Below are positions 6,468 to 15,003 of a stretch of 40,523 nt of DNA, in pieces. The notes beneath the pieces were generated by a model. That model saw only the letters and a list, made by a program, of their open reading frames with translations, was not told the DNA's origin and searched no databases. The position numbers were made by a program, and so were the translations under genes. The DNA is from a virus. The stretch spans positions 1 through 40,523 of the IMG/VR virus record IMGVR_UViG_3300044960_000842; one strand, 5' to 3'. Every line of letters begins with the position of its first letter. The first letter of the stretch is position 1.

Positions 6468-6492
6468 TCTCTTGCAACAATTCCTTTAAAGT
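6464..6492 (+). promoter_or_regulatory. Candidate promoter before the 136-aa gene
   Basis: TTGATC (6464-6469), 17-bp spacer, TAAAGT (6487-6492), in a stretch clearly more AT-rich than its surroundings. It would start transcription about 28 bases upstream of the ATG at 6528. Confidence 0.4.
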
Positions 6493-6527
6493 CGTTTCAA
6501 TGCTGCCCTAAAGACGGAGGATGCCCG

Positions 6528-6938
6528 ATGATCGACCCTGCCGCACTGCTTACCAGGCGCGAGCTGCTGCTGCTGCGCGCCGTGGTCTGCATGCTGACCG
6601 AGCGCGACGACGGTGGCGACGGGAGAGCGCGAGACCTGGCATTCGACGACATCTTCGAGCGGTATCCCGAGCGTCGACCGAAGCCGGGGAGCAAGATCGC
6701 AGTGACGCGGGCGATCGTACTGTCGCTCTTCGGCGGTCTGCGTCTGAAGCTTCACCTGATGGCGGGCCGGCCCATGATCGAGCGCGTGTCCGGTCGCGGT
6801 CGCGGGCACCGGGCCCGGTTCCGCGTGCTCGACATCGACGCTCTGCTGGAGCTGGCGGAGCGGATCGCGGCGGCGACGAGCGACGACCCGCCGCCGGACC
6901 CTCAGCGGGTCCGTGGGTCGGAGGGCGGCACGTGCTGA
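6528..6938 (+). CDS. Hypothetical, possibly DNA-binding protein
   Basis: A 136-aa protein with a good ribosome site (GGAGG at 6514-6518). It is mostly helical. LLTRRELLLLRAVVCML opens the protein, and a central KIAVTRAIVLSLFGGLRLKLHLMAGRP and a basic SGRGRGHRARFRVLDID give a winged-helix-like impression. No family was recognised. Its last 37 bases overlap the end of the convergent leftward gene. A 6-bp-stem hairpin (6896-6901 with 6907-6912) at this junction may help stop transcription from either side. Confidence 0.65.
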   Translation: MIDPAALLTRRELLLLRAVVCMLTERDDGGDGRARDLAFDDIFERYPERRPKPGSKIAVTRAIVLSLFGGLRLKLHLMAGRPMIERVSGRGRGHRARFRVLDIDALLELAERIAAATSDDPPPDPQRVRGSEGGTC

Positions 6939-7219
6939 GCAAAGCGCTGTCGCAGCGACCGCAGCTCGTCCTGTATCAGCGTCATCTCCCGCTTTAGTAC
7001 TGCAATCGCCTCGCGGGACAACGCGAGGTTCTCGCTGATCTGCTCGACGCGGGTTTCGAGCGCCGCCAACCGCTTTTCCATGGCCGGGACGGAATGAGAC
7101 AGGTCGGCTAACAGAGCCGCGATCCACAGCAGAAGGGCGAGCACGCCGCCCGAGAAGATCGTCGCGATGGCGTTGCGGGCCAGGTGGTGCGCGCCGTTCA
7201 CGCTGCCGTTGATCGCCAT
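6902..7219 (-). CDS. Small one-TM coiled-coil protein at the end of the late operon
   Basis: A 105-aa protein with GGAGG before the ATG. A single hydrophobic helix (about 20-40, ATIFSGGVLALLLWIAALLA) is followed by a long heptad-like helix (MEKRLAALETRVEQISENLA and on to about 92). It resembles the small membrane/coiled-coil proteins often found last in tail operons. A holin-regulator or tail-completion role is possible. No family was recognised. Confidence 0.7.
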   Translation of the reverse strand: MAINGSVNGAHHLARNAIATIFSGGVLALLLWIAALLADLSHSVPAMEKRLAALETRVEQISENLALSREAIAVLKREMTLIQDELRSLRQRFAQHVPPSDPRTR

Positions 7220-7307
7220 CCAACCTCCGTCAGACCTGTGGTCCGGACACGCGCAGCAGCTGGTCGCGCTGCTGACGGACGATGCGGTACCACTGCATCG
7301 GGGCCAG

Positions 7308-7523
7308 TCAAGTCGTCACGCAGATGATGACCACCGGCCGCCGTTCGCTGGGCGGCGGGCTCACCTGCGCTGTGGAATGCAGGACCTCGGTGGCCACCAG
7401 GGTGGCGCGGGCCAGCGGCGTGCCGGTGAGCAGCGTCTCGGCCGCCTGCTGCGTGGAGCGGACGCTCGGCGTGCCAGCGAGCAGCGTCTCGGCCGCCTGC
7501 TGGGTGAGGCGCGCGTTGGTCAT
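7308..7523 (-). CDS. Small tail-associated protein with internal repeats
   Basis: A 71-aa protein starting by ATGA overlap with the lectin-like gene. Two 17-residue units, TQQAAETLLAGTP... and TQQAAETLLTGTP..., are encoded by a 36-bp near-perfect DNA repeat. Peptides of the type LTQ.A.E.L...TP are common in minor virion proteins of alphaproteobacterial phages, so a virion role is likely. The exact function is unknown. Confidence 0.6.
   Translation of the reverse strand: MTNARLTQQAAETLLAGTPSVRSTQQAAETLLTGTPLARATLVATEVLHSTAQVSPPPSERRPVVIICVTT
7416..7502. repeat. 36-bp direct repeat inside the 71-aa gene
   Basis: Copies at 7416-7451 and 7467-7502 differ at two positions, with 51-bp (17-codon) periodicity. 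They encode the repeated TQQAAETLL peptide and could change copy number by slippage. Confidence 0.8.
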
Positions 7524-8578
7524 GCGGTGACCTCGACGCCGATCCTGAGCCCGTTGACGGCGCTCTGGCTCCAGTCGCCGGCGGTGGCCGGATCGGTCTC
7601 AAGGATGTCGTCGTAGAGGACGTAGCTCGTGCCGAGCGTGCGGGTGGCGCCATTCTGCGTCGTGGTGCCAGACCTGGCGATTGCGCGAAGCGTGCGCGAG
7701 CCAGAGTCGGTCTTGCGGGCGACCGTCGCCAGCTGGACGGCATGGATCGCCGTCGGGGTGAGCGAGAGGTTCGCGATCTCGTACAGGTCCTTGTGCCCGA
7801 CCGTGCTGCTCTCGACGTAGGAGGTGTCGCCGTCGGCGATGTTCTCGTTCACGCGGTTGAAGCGCGTGCTGCCGCTGTCGGGCGTGAAGTCGGCCACGGT
7901 CGTGTCGGCGTCCGGGCGGAGCGTGCTGACGCGGACATCGCCCAGGAAGTCGTTGTTGCGGCTGCCGGAGCCGTCGCAGATGTAGACATCGTCCAGGCGC
8001 AGGTCGTAGCGGTCGTTCGACTGGAAGTGGCTGCTGAAGCGGACCGTCGCGACCTCGGCGGTGCCGGCGTTCCGAGTGTCGCCGGTGAAGTTGATGATCG
8101 TCGCGCCGTCGAGGCGGACCACGCAGATGCCGCCGCTGTCGGCGATCGTGGCCTTCATTTCGAGATAGCCCCAGACGTCGGACAGGAACGTCGCCGTCGA
8201 CGTCCCCAGGAGCGCGCCGCCGGTGGTGCCGCGATAGAGACGGAACAGCAGATCGGTGCTGCTCCAGGCGAGCGTGAGATGCACCGTGCCGCCGCTGTCG
8301 AGGAACTGCAGCAGCCGGCTGTTGTTCGTCGAGCTGGTGACGTTGGGGACCAGGCGGATCGCTCCGCCGGCAATCGTGGTGCCGGTGATCGGCGAGGTGA
8401 ACGTCTTGCTCACCGTCTCATCGGCGGTGACGGTGCGCAGCCGGATACAGCCGCCGCCGAAGCGGCCGCCGTTCGTCACCACATCGACGTTGGTGCCGCT
8501 GCTGGCCGAGGTCCAGCGGCGCAGGATGTCGGCGTTGGTGGCGTGCAGGTCGCAGCCGTCGAGGAACAGAAGCGCCAT
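7520..8578 (-). CDS. Concanavalin/LamG-like tail appendage protein
   Basis: A 352-aa protein. The N-terminal ~210 residues show the beta-sandwich pattern of LamG/concanavalin-like domains: RFGGGCIRLR, SFLSDVWGYLEMKATI-like strands, VRLDGATIINFTGDT and DLRLDDVYICDG. The C-terminal ~140 residues form a second beta-rich unit (GDVRVSTLRPDADTTVADFT...) common in phage proteins that follow the tail tip. A receptor or glycan contact role on the tail is likely. It sits between the fibre-like gene and the repeat protein, overlapping both by 1-4 bases. Confidence 0.65.
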   Translation of the reverse strand: MALLFLDGCDLHATNADILRRWTSASSGTNVDVVTNGGRFGGGCIRLRTVTADETVSKTFTSPITGTTIAGGAIRLVPNVTSSTNNSRLLQFLDSGGTVHLTLAWSSTDLLFRLYRGTTGGALLGTSTATFLSDVWGYLEMKATIADSGGICVVRLDGATIINFTGDTRNAGTAEVATVRFSSHFQSNDRYDLRLDDVYICDGSGSRNNDFLGDVRVSTLRPDADTTVADFTPDSGSTRFNRVNENIADGDTSYVESSTVGHKDLYEIANLSLTPTAIHAVQLATVARKTDSGSRTLRAIARSGTTTQNGATRTLGTSYVLYDDILETDPATAGDWSQSAVNGLRIGVEVTA

Positions 8579-9408
8579 CAGGCGAGCCTCCCCTTAAGCA
8601 GAATGGTCAGGTCGGCCAAGGTCGCGTCCTGCGGAGTCGGAGCGACCAGCTCAAGCCGGTCGGCTTCCGCGAGCGCCAGCGGGGACGCCATGATGAAGCT
8701 GGCCGTCGAGCTCCCGGCGGCGAAGCGCACCGTGCCTACAGCCGTGCCGTTGTGGCGCACCTCGAAGTCGGACTGGGCGGTGGCGGCGGTGCTGGCATGG
8801 CCTCGGGAGCCGGTGAGCCCTGCCGGCAGGCTGAACGCACGGACCGCCACCAGTTTGAAGACCAGCGCGCCGGCGGCGGGCCGGTCGGGGACGAACACGC
8901 CCACGTCGAGGCCCCTGGTCGCCGGGACCCAGAGGCTGCCGGTCCAGCGCAGGCCGTCGCCGGTGGCCGGCGGGGACGTGCTCGTGTCGACGTCGGTCAG
9001 ATCGTCCAGCGAGGCCACGGCGCCGGGCGGCGCGGGCGACAGGTCGACGACGTCGGTGCCGTTCGCGTACAGCAGCTTCGTGAGGTTGTGCGGGACGGCG
9101 ACGCCACTCCCCGACGGGGTGCGCACGGTGACAGTCCCGCCCGACAAGTTGCGCACCGCGTACAGCTTGCGGTTCGTCGGCACCACGACCTCGAACGTGC
9201 CGCCAGGGTGCGTCGGAGCGAGCTGCAGCACGGCTGCCTGCAGTGCCTCGGCCGTGGTGAGAGCGTGCGGCGAGGTGAGCCCGGTCAGTGGCTTCACCGT
9301 GATGCCGCAGAGCGCACGGTCGAGCCGGTCGAAGGCGTCGTTCGCGGTGACTTCCTTCTGGTTCTGCGAAGCGGCGATGTGCGGGATGGCGAGGTTCGGG
9401 GTGCTCAT
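8578..9408 (-). CDS. Tail fibre-like protein with DUF2793-type N-terminus
   Basis: A 276-aa protein. The start TPNLAIPHIAASQNQKEVTA (3-22), continuing into NDAFDRLD, matches the DUF2793-like opening found in alphaproteobacterial phage tail proteins. The rest is beta-rich, with a short LDDLTDVDTSTSPPATGDGL segment like those in fibre shafts and a C-terminal head of about 110 residues. It directly follows the tail hub gene, where host-range proteins usually lie. Confidence 0.65.
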   Translation of the reverse strand: MSTPNLAIPHIAASQNQKEVTANDAFDRLDRALCGITVKPLTGLTSPHALTTAEALQAAVLQLAPTHPGGTFEVVVPTNRKLYAVRNLSGGTVTVRTPSGSGVAVPHNLTKLLYANGTDVVDLSPAPPGAVASLDDLTDVDTSTSPPATGDGLRWTGSLWVPATRGLDVGVFVPDRPAAGALVFKLVAVRAFSLPAGLTGSRGHASTAATAQSDFEVRHNGTAVGTVRFAAGSSTASFIMASPLALAEADRLELVAPTPQDATLADLTILLKGRLA

Positions 9409-12400
9409 TCACAGGCTCGCAATCGCTGGGAAACCGCGGCCGACGGCGGCCGAGATCTGATAGACGCGGAGATGGACGATGGCCGGCGGCGCGCCGAAGT
9501 CGGCGGTCTGCTGCGTCGCCGTGTAGACGGCGGTGGGACTGGTGAGCGCCGTCAGCGTGCGGACCACGGCGCCGCCCGGAGCGTCGAGGATGTCGACCTC
9601 GTAGGCCTCTGCGGCCTCGCCGAGCGGCACGGCGCCGGTGCCATCGCGCCAGGCGCCGCCGATCCGGGTGCGGCGGACCCAGGTGACGGTGAGATCGCTC
9701 GCCTGATTGCGGCTGCCAGCGACGTGCGCCGGAGCGTACGGCATCAGGTCGCGGCCGGTGTGGCTCTGGACGAGCGTCTCGGCGTCCTCGAACAGGGTGC
9801 CGAACCCGACGGCCCGCCAGGAGCGGGCAAGGCCGAGCTCGCCGAGCGACACGGCGAGCGTCTCGACATCGTCGGGATCGAGGAGCACGAAGAGCTCGCC
9901 CACCGCATGGCCGTCGACGAAGACGTCGGTGCCCCGACGGCCGCGCAGCAGGCCGCGAAGCGTGTAGGAGCCGTCCGCGTTCAGCGTGACCTCGCGGAAC
10001 TGGATGACCTCCGGCTCGCCATTGGCCTTGAGCAGGAGCGCCGCGTTGGCGCCGTTGACCAGCGCTTCCTGGGTCACGCTCTCCAGACGGTCGCCGCCGG
10101 TGGTCATGAAGACCGTCAGGACGTTCTCCTCGTCGGTGGCGAAGGGCGAGCGCGGCGCGCCCAGCGCGTTCGCAGCGGCACCCCACGCGGCTTCGCTCAG
10201 CGCTCGGCCCACCTGCGCCCACGCGGAGCCGTCCGCGCTGCGGTAGAGCGCTGCGCCAGGCCAGCCCGAGCCGCCGAACCCAGCCATCAGATAGTAGACG
10301 CGCGACCCCGCGCCGCCAGTATCGTCGACATCGCGCAGGAGCGGCAGATCGGGCAGGATCAGCCGCGTGGCGGCGTCGGCGCCCACCGTCTGCGCCGGTC
10401 GGCCCGACCCGCCGTCCGCAACCACGGTCGAGACGTAGGTGGCGGCCGTCTCCGACACGCCCTTCAGCGCCAGCGAGAAGTCGGCGCCGATGTCGAGACG
10501 GTTGATCCTGGTGCGGAACGCCGAGCCGGGATCGAACACCACGTCCACCACATCGGTGGGATCGAGCCGTAGCCAGTCCGGCGGCAGCGCGGCCTCGTAC
10601 TGGCTACGCTCGACCCAGGCGCTGTAGAGCGTCTTCGCGGCGATGCGCTTGGCCGTGGTGGCGTCGATGGCGAGCGCCAGCTCCAGGCTCGCCTGGTTGC
10701 GCGAATGCATGGTGGGGAGCGGCAGGGATGCGCGCTTCTCGCTCTGCGTGCCCTGCTGGTAGTCGGCGTCCCGGTCCATGTAGACGACGGCGACGCGCTC
10801 GGGCAGCTCGACCTCCTGGGTGCGGCGCTCGCGCCAGGTCTCGCCCGTGCGCTCGTCGAGCGGCAGCAGAAGATCGGCGCCGATGGTGGCGACCGGCGTC
10901 CGCCCGCGCGTGCGGAAGCGCAGCAGGTCGTCGCTCTCGGCGGCGTCGAAGAAGTAGGCCTGCGCCAGCGGCTCGATCGCGTCGCGCACGGTGGTCTGCC
11001 GGCCGATCACATAGCCTGGAACCGACACCCCGAGCTCCGCGACGTCGATGTCGGCCAGGCCCAGCCCGGCACGTCCGCACAGATCGGCGACGATGGACGA
11101 CAGCGCCTCGCCCTGGCCGCCGCCGCGATTGAGGAACAGCCGCGCCCAGCTGCTGCCGCCGCGCACCAGATGGGTGTCGGTGACGGCGTCGTAGACCTGC
11201 GCGCCGCCCTCGTTGATGGCATTGGGCCAGGTTTCGTCGAGCACGATGGCGCCCGTCGCCGTGTCCAGCTGCACCACGCGCGTGCCGCGCATGCACGTCC
11301 AGCGCTGCCCTCGCAGCCGGCTCTGGCCGAAGAACGGACCCTCGTAGTTGATCTGGTGCGGGACGGCGGTCTTCCAGACGATGCCGTCGTCCGAGCGCCA
11401 TTTGATCGTGTAGATCGTCCCGGCCGCCCCGCCGTTCGACATGCGAACCTGGAAGATGACGCTGTCGTCGGTGGCGTCCCAGGTGAGCCCGCCGGCAGTG
11501 CCGTGGAAGCCAGTGGCTCCCGCCTCGATCGCCGCCGGGCTGAAGCTCGCCACCTTCTCCAAGGTCACACCCAAGGACTGGCCGGTCAGCGGATCGTACG
11601 CGGCCAGCGCCGAGACGCGCAGGCGATAGAGACCGAGGCTCGCGTGGTTCGTGCTCGTCCCGCTGCCGAGGATCCAGCCCTCGCCGAAGCCTTCGCCGAC
11701 CGCTCCGCCGATGGCGCCGCGCACGCGCGGCTCGGTCACCGTCTGGCCCGCACCCCAGACGTAGGTCATGTCGTCGGCCCGCAGCAGACCGATGTCGTCG
11801 AATTGCGAGCCGGTCAGCAGGAAGTCGACCCGTCCCGACAGTCCGTAGGCCGAGATCGTGCCCATCCAGTTCGTCGTCACGAAGCGGGTCGTGGTGTTCG
11901 ACAGGCCGGTGCTGGTGAAGCCGAAGCGGCCGACTTCCTTCAGCGCGTTCGGCTCGACGCGAATGATCGGCCGCGAGTTCGCCGCGCCGACCGTCAGGTA
12001 GAGGTGGCCGTCCTCGCCGCAGAACAGCGTGTTGGGCGAATTGTTGGGCGTGACCGAGGTCACGTCCGTCATCCTCGCCTGGCGGTCCTCGACCATGGTG
12101 CGCAGATTGAAGCGGCGAATGCCGGCGGCTTCGGCGTCGAGGCTCGTCGTGAGGAAGTAGGCGTAGCCCCTGCGCCAGTCGACCGCAAGCTCCCCGACCT
12201 GGTAGGACCCGAAGTAGCCGCCCTCGCCCGTCGTGATGAAGTCGAGGAGCTGATAGGGCTGCTGCGCGGCGCGCCGATAGGTGATCTCCGCCGTGATGTT
12301 CGGGATCCGGTTGCCGAAATCGGCAAGAGCGAGATCCTCGAACACGATGAGGCAGAGCCCGCGATGGGCCGGCGCGCGGCCGGCGCCCACATGCGCCTCG

Positions 12401-12903
12401 ATCAGGGGATCGGGCAGCTGGGTCTCGCTGCCAGGATAGAACCGGAACCGCAGGTTTGGCTTGGCCACGTCCGGGCTCGCCCCGGTCTTGTCGTAGATGA
12501 GCTTGCCGTCGGCCCAGATGCGCAGCACGTCCTCGGCGGGGCCCTCGCCGAAGCTTAGGGCGAAGGATGCGAAGTAGGCGTAGCTGACCTGGGTCTGCTT
12601 CGCGCCGCCGCCGCCCTTGCCGCCAGCGCGCGTCCGGGTGACGTTCTGCCGTTCCGTTATGCCCGGCGACCAGATCATGTTCCCGGCCATCCTGAGCGTG
12701 CCATAGCCGATCCCTATCGACGCGCCATACGCCGACGAGGTGACGGTGAGGTCGCCGAGACGCGGACCCTCGGTGCGGCTGCCCGGTATCTTGCGTGGAA
12801 ACAGCAGCTGGCCAGCGACCGCACCGACCAGCCAGCCGGCCTGCCAGCCTACACCGATGGCGGAGCCGAGCGCGGCGCCGCCGACTGCGACGAGAATGGC
12901 CAT
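9409..12903 (-). CDS. Tail hub/tip protein (J-like, GTA hub family)
   Basis: A 1164-aa protein, the largest in the genome. The N-terminus (GAALGSAIGVGWQAGWLVGA, then GQLLFPRK) is a short hydrophobic tail-tip segment seen in lambda J-like and gene-transfer-agent hub proteins. It is followed by YGASIGIGYGTLRMAGNMIW and a GEGPAEDVLRIWADGKLIY hub domain. A beta-propeller-like middle region and a C-terminal part with fibronectin-like strands complete it. It should close the distal tail tube and carry the fibre proteins encoded downstream. Gene order (DUF2460, DUF2163, NlpC/P60, hub) is that of the GTA and related siphophages. Confidence 0.85.
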   Translation of the reverse strand: MAILVAVGGAALGSAIGVGWQAGWLVGAVAGQLLFPRKIPGSRTEGPRLGDLTVTSSAYGASIGIGYGTLRMAGNMIWSPGITERQNVTRTRAGGKGGGGAKQTQVSYAYFASFALSFGEGPAEDVLRIWADGKLIYDKTGASPDVAKPNLRFRFYPGSETQLPDPLIEAHVGAGRAPAHRGLCLIVFEDLALADFGNRIPNITAEITYRRAAQQPYQLLDFITTGEGGYFGSYQVGELAVDWRRGYAYFLTTSLDAEAAGIRRFNLRTMVEDRQARMTDVTSVTPNNSPNTLFCGEDGHLYLTVGAANSRPIIRVEPNALKEVGRFGFTSTGLSNTTTRFVTTNWMGTISAYGLSGRVDFLLTGSQFDDIGLLRADDMTYVWGAGQTVTEPRVRGAIGGAVGEGFGEGWILGSGTSTNHASLGLYRLRVSALAAYDPLTGQSLGVTLEKVASFSPAAIEAGATGFHGTAGGLTWDATDDSVIFQVRMSNGGAAGTIYTIKWRSDDGIVWKTAVPHQINYEGPFFGQSRLRGQRWTCMRGTRVVQLDTATGAIVLDETWPNAINEGGAQVYDAVTDTHLVRGGSSWARLFLNRGGGQGEALSSIVADLCGRAGLGLADIDVAELGVSVPGYVIGRQTTVRDAIEPLAQAYFFDAAESDDLLRFRTRGRTPVATIGADLLLPLDERTGETWRERRTQEVELPERVAVVYMDRDADYQQGTQSEKRASLPLPTMHSRNQASLELALAIDATTAKRIAAKTLYSAWVERSQYEAALPPDWLRLDPTDVVDVVFDPGSAFRTRINRLDIGADFSLALKGVSETAATYVSTVVADGGSGRPAQTVGADAATRLILPDLPLLRDVDDTGGAGSRVYYLMAGFGGSGWPGAALYRSADGSAWAQVGRALSEAAWGAAANALGAPRSPFATDEENVLTVFMTTGGDRLESVTQEALVNGANAALLLKANGEPEVIQFREVTLNADGSYTLRGLLRGRRGTDVFVDGHAVGELFVLLDPDDVETLAVSLGELGLARSWRAVGFGTLFEDAETLVQSHTGRDLMPYAPAHVAGSRNQASDLTVTWVRRTRIGGAWRDGTGAVPLGEAAEAYEVDILDAPGGAVVRTLTALTSPTAVYTATQQTADFGAPPAIVHLRVYQISAAVGRGFPAIASL

Positions 12904-12906
12904 GGA

Positions 12907-13341
12907 TCAGAGCACGGGCTTGCGAAACCGGAACGCGAACTTGACCTTGACGAGCCACTCGCCGGCGTAGGGCTCCTCGATCACCTGACGGCGGGTCGCA
13001 TGGGCGTGCAGCAGGTGCGGGTGGCCCAGCCGCTCGGTGAGAAAGCCGCAGTGGCAGGGATAGGCCTGGTCGGCGAAGACCAGGACGTCGCCGGGACGGG
13101 CGTCGGGAATGGCGACGCCGTCCATATTCGCGCGGAAGTGCTCGACGAAGCCGTGGCCCTGCGCGCGCCGACCGTAGGCGGTGTGGTCGTAGCCCGAGAG
13201 ATCGAGGGCGCGCGCCACCTGCACCACGAGGCCGACGCAGTCGATGCCGGCACGGCTCCGGCCCTGGTGCCGCCAGGGCACGCCGAGCCAGCTGCGCGCC
13301 TCCGCGACGATGCTCTCAGGCGCGATCGTCTCAGCGGGCAT
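12907..13341 (-). CDS. NlpC/P60 peptidase, tail-tip assembly (lambda K-like)
   Basis: A 144-aa protein with the NlpC/P60 catalytic pattern: nucleophile in GIDCVGLV (C35), His in PCHCGFL (H97) and a third polar residue in LLHAHA (H112 probable). It probably processes a tail component or opens peptidoglycan locally at DNA entry. It overlaps the DUF2163 gene by 11 bp and ends 3 bp before the hub gene, the standard order. Confidence 0.85.
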   Translation of the reverse strand: MPAETIAPESIVAEARSWLGVPWRHQGRSRAGIDCVGLVVQVARALDLSGYDHTAYGRRAQGHGFVEHFRANMDGVAIPDARPGDVLVFADQAYPCHCGFLTERLGHPHLLHAHATRRQVIEEPYAGEWLVKVKFAFRFRKPVL

Positions 13342-14392
13342 CGGGATAGCTCATGATGGCGTCCTGCCCCGGCACGTAGGGCTCGCCACGGAAGTTGAGG
13401 ACGTTGGCGAAGCGATCGATGCAGGTGTCGAGACGCTTGTCGCAGCCGGGGTGGATGCGGAACGCGTCGCCGACGCCGATGGCGTAGCCCATGGGAAGGA
13501 AGAGCTCGATCTGGCCGGACGCCTGCGTCCAGGCCTTCACCTCGATCGAGCGGCCCGCATTGTCTCCGCTCTCCCAGGTGAGCACGCCGCCTGCGAACCA
13601 GCCGTCGACCGCGCGCGGCTCAGTGATCGAGGCGGCGAAGACGGCGCGGTTGACGACGCTGACAACCACGCCCGAGCGACTCCACGACTGCATCGCCTCG
13701 AACACGGCGCCGCCGTCCGTGGTCTGCTGGCCGACGGTCGTGTCGTAGACCGGCTGCGTCGCAGCGGTCGTGCCGGCGACGACGCACCGGTAGATGCGGT
13801 TCTCGTAGACCGCCGAACCGATGCCAGACCCGGTCGCGACGCGCACATGCTGGCCCACCGCGTAGGCGGTCGCGCGAGCGATCACGGGCGGGTGGATCGG
13901 CACCTTGCAGCGGTGGTCGCCGAGATCGGCGCGGCATTCAGGGCTGTAGAGCTCGCCGATGCGCTGAGCGAGCGCCTGCGCCAGGCCACGCAGCTCGGTG
14001 CGGAAGACGCCTTGTTCGGTCAGCACCACCTCGCCGAACCAGCCACGGCGCATGCGAAGCGCGCCCATCGACGGGTCGGCCCAGTTGACGAGGAAGATGC
14101 GCACCTCGGCCTGGTCGAAGAGACCCGCACGCAGCTCCTGCTCGGTGATCGCCTCGCTATCGAACACGCCCTCGACGTCGAGGTTGTCGACGCCCAGGCT
14201 TGCGTCGCTGGTGATCGCGGTGCGCGAATAGCCAGAGCTCGCCTTGTAGACGTCGCCCTCGAAGGCGATGTCGCGGTCATGGTCGGTGAAGAAGAACTCC
14301 TGGCCGTCGACGCGCGTGATGCGCCAGCAGGTGGCCAGCGTCGTGACCGTCCCTGCGAGATGGGTGGCGAGCGCCGGGGAGACCGACTTCAT
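13331..14392 (-). CDS. DUF2163 baseplate/hub protein
   Basis: A 353-aa protein. The N-terminal domain has CWRITRVDGQEFFFTDHDRD and the C-terminal domain ends with a Cys-containing CDKRLDTCIDRFANVLNFRG followed by GEPYVPG. Both are diagnostic of the DUF2163 family (gene-transfer-agent gp13, lambda L-like position). The paired Cys in the C-terminal part suggest a bound metal or Fe-S cluster, as proposed for lambda gpL. It acts in tail-tip assembly next to the DUF2460 and NlpC/P60 proteins. Confidence 0.9.
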   Translation of the reverse strand: MKSVSPALATHLAGTVTTLATCWRITRVDGQEFFFTDHDRDIAFEGDVYKASSGYSRTAITSDASLGVDNLDVEGVFDSEAITEQELRAGLFDQAEVRIFLVNWADPSMGALRMRRGWFGEVVLTEQGVFRTELRGLAQALAQRIGELYSPECRADLGDHRCKVPIHPPVIARATAYAVGQHVRVATGSGIGSAVYENRIYRCVVAGTTAATQPVYDTTVGQQTTDGGAVFEAMQSWSRSGVVVSVVNRAVFAASITEPRAVDGWFAGGVLTWESGDNAGRSIEVKAWTQASGQIELFLPMGYAIGVGDAFRIHPGCDKRLDTCIDRFANVLNFRGEPYVPGQDAIMSYPDAR

Positions 14393-14991
14393 GGCCGGAT
14401 CTCAAGGAGAACGATCTGCTGCCAGCTGCCCAGCTGGTAGGTCTCGACCGTGATGTCCATCTGGTCGCTGTCGAAGCGCACCGGCACGTCGAACTCGAAG
14501 TCCGCCGTCACCTGCACGCCGGGAGCGGGCGCGTTGGTGAAGGTCACGAGGCCGGTCGTCGTGTTCACGCTCCAGCCGGACTCCGCCTCGACGCCGTCGC
14601 GGTAGACCCGCACCGTGCCGGCGACGGGCTTGGTGATGGTGCGCACCTCGACCACCACGCCGCTGGAATAGCGCTTGACCAGCTGGAAGGTGGTGGTCGT
14701 GCCGTTGCCGACGCCCAGCAGCTGCGCGAACGCCTGGTAGTCGGTCCAGTCCTTGAAGCGGAAGCCGTAGGCGCGGCCCTTGCGCGCGCGGAAGAACGCG
14801 ATCAGGGCCGCGACCTGCTCCCGCTTCTTGAGGCCATGGGCCACGTTCCAGCGCCCGCGCGCCTGCGCCCAGTTGGCGTTGCGCCGCTCATGGCCGGACA
14901 CCGTGGTGACCACCGTGGTCGAGTAGCCGGGCCCGCCCGAAGCCCCGTACGAGATGTCGGGCGGGAACTGTACTTCGTGGAAGCCGCTCAT
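14389..14991 (-). CDS. DUF2460 distal tail protein
   Basis: A 200-aa protein opening with F.EVQFPPDISYGASGGPGY and containing RGRWNVAHGLKKREQVAALI followed by RARKGRAYGFRFKDWTDY. This is the typical DUF2460 signature (gene-transfer-agent gp12). It forms the ring joining tail tube to hub. It overlaps the next gene by 4 bp. Confidence 0.9.
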   Translation of the reverse strand: MSGFHEVQFPPDISYGASGGPGYSTTVVTTVSGHERRNANWAQARGRWNVAHGLKKREQVAALIAFFRARKGRAYGFRFKDWTDYQAFAQLLGVGNGTTTTFQLVKRYSSGVVVEVRTITKPVAGTVRVYRDGVEAESGWSVNTTTGLVTFTNAPAPGVQVTADFEFDVPVRFDSDQMDITVETYQLGSWQQIVLLEIRP

Positions 14992-15003
14992 CCTGGCGAC
15001 CCA

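Noticed and set aside
6896-6912. Hairpin at the junction of the 136-aa and 105-aa convergent genes as a terminator
   Set aside because: The stem is only 6 bp with no T-run, and it lies inside both coding ends. Mentioned only as a possible pause site.
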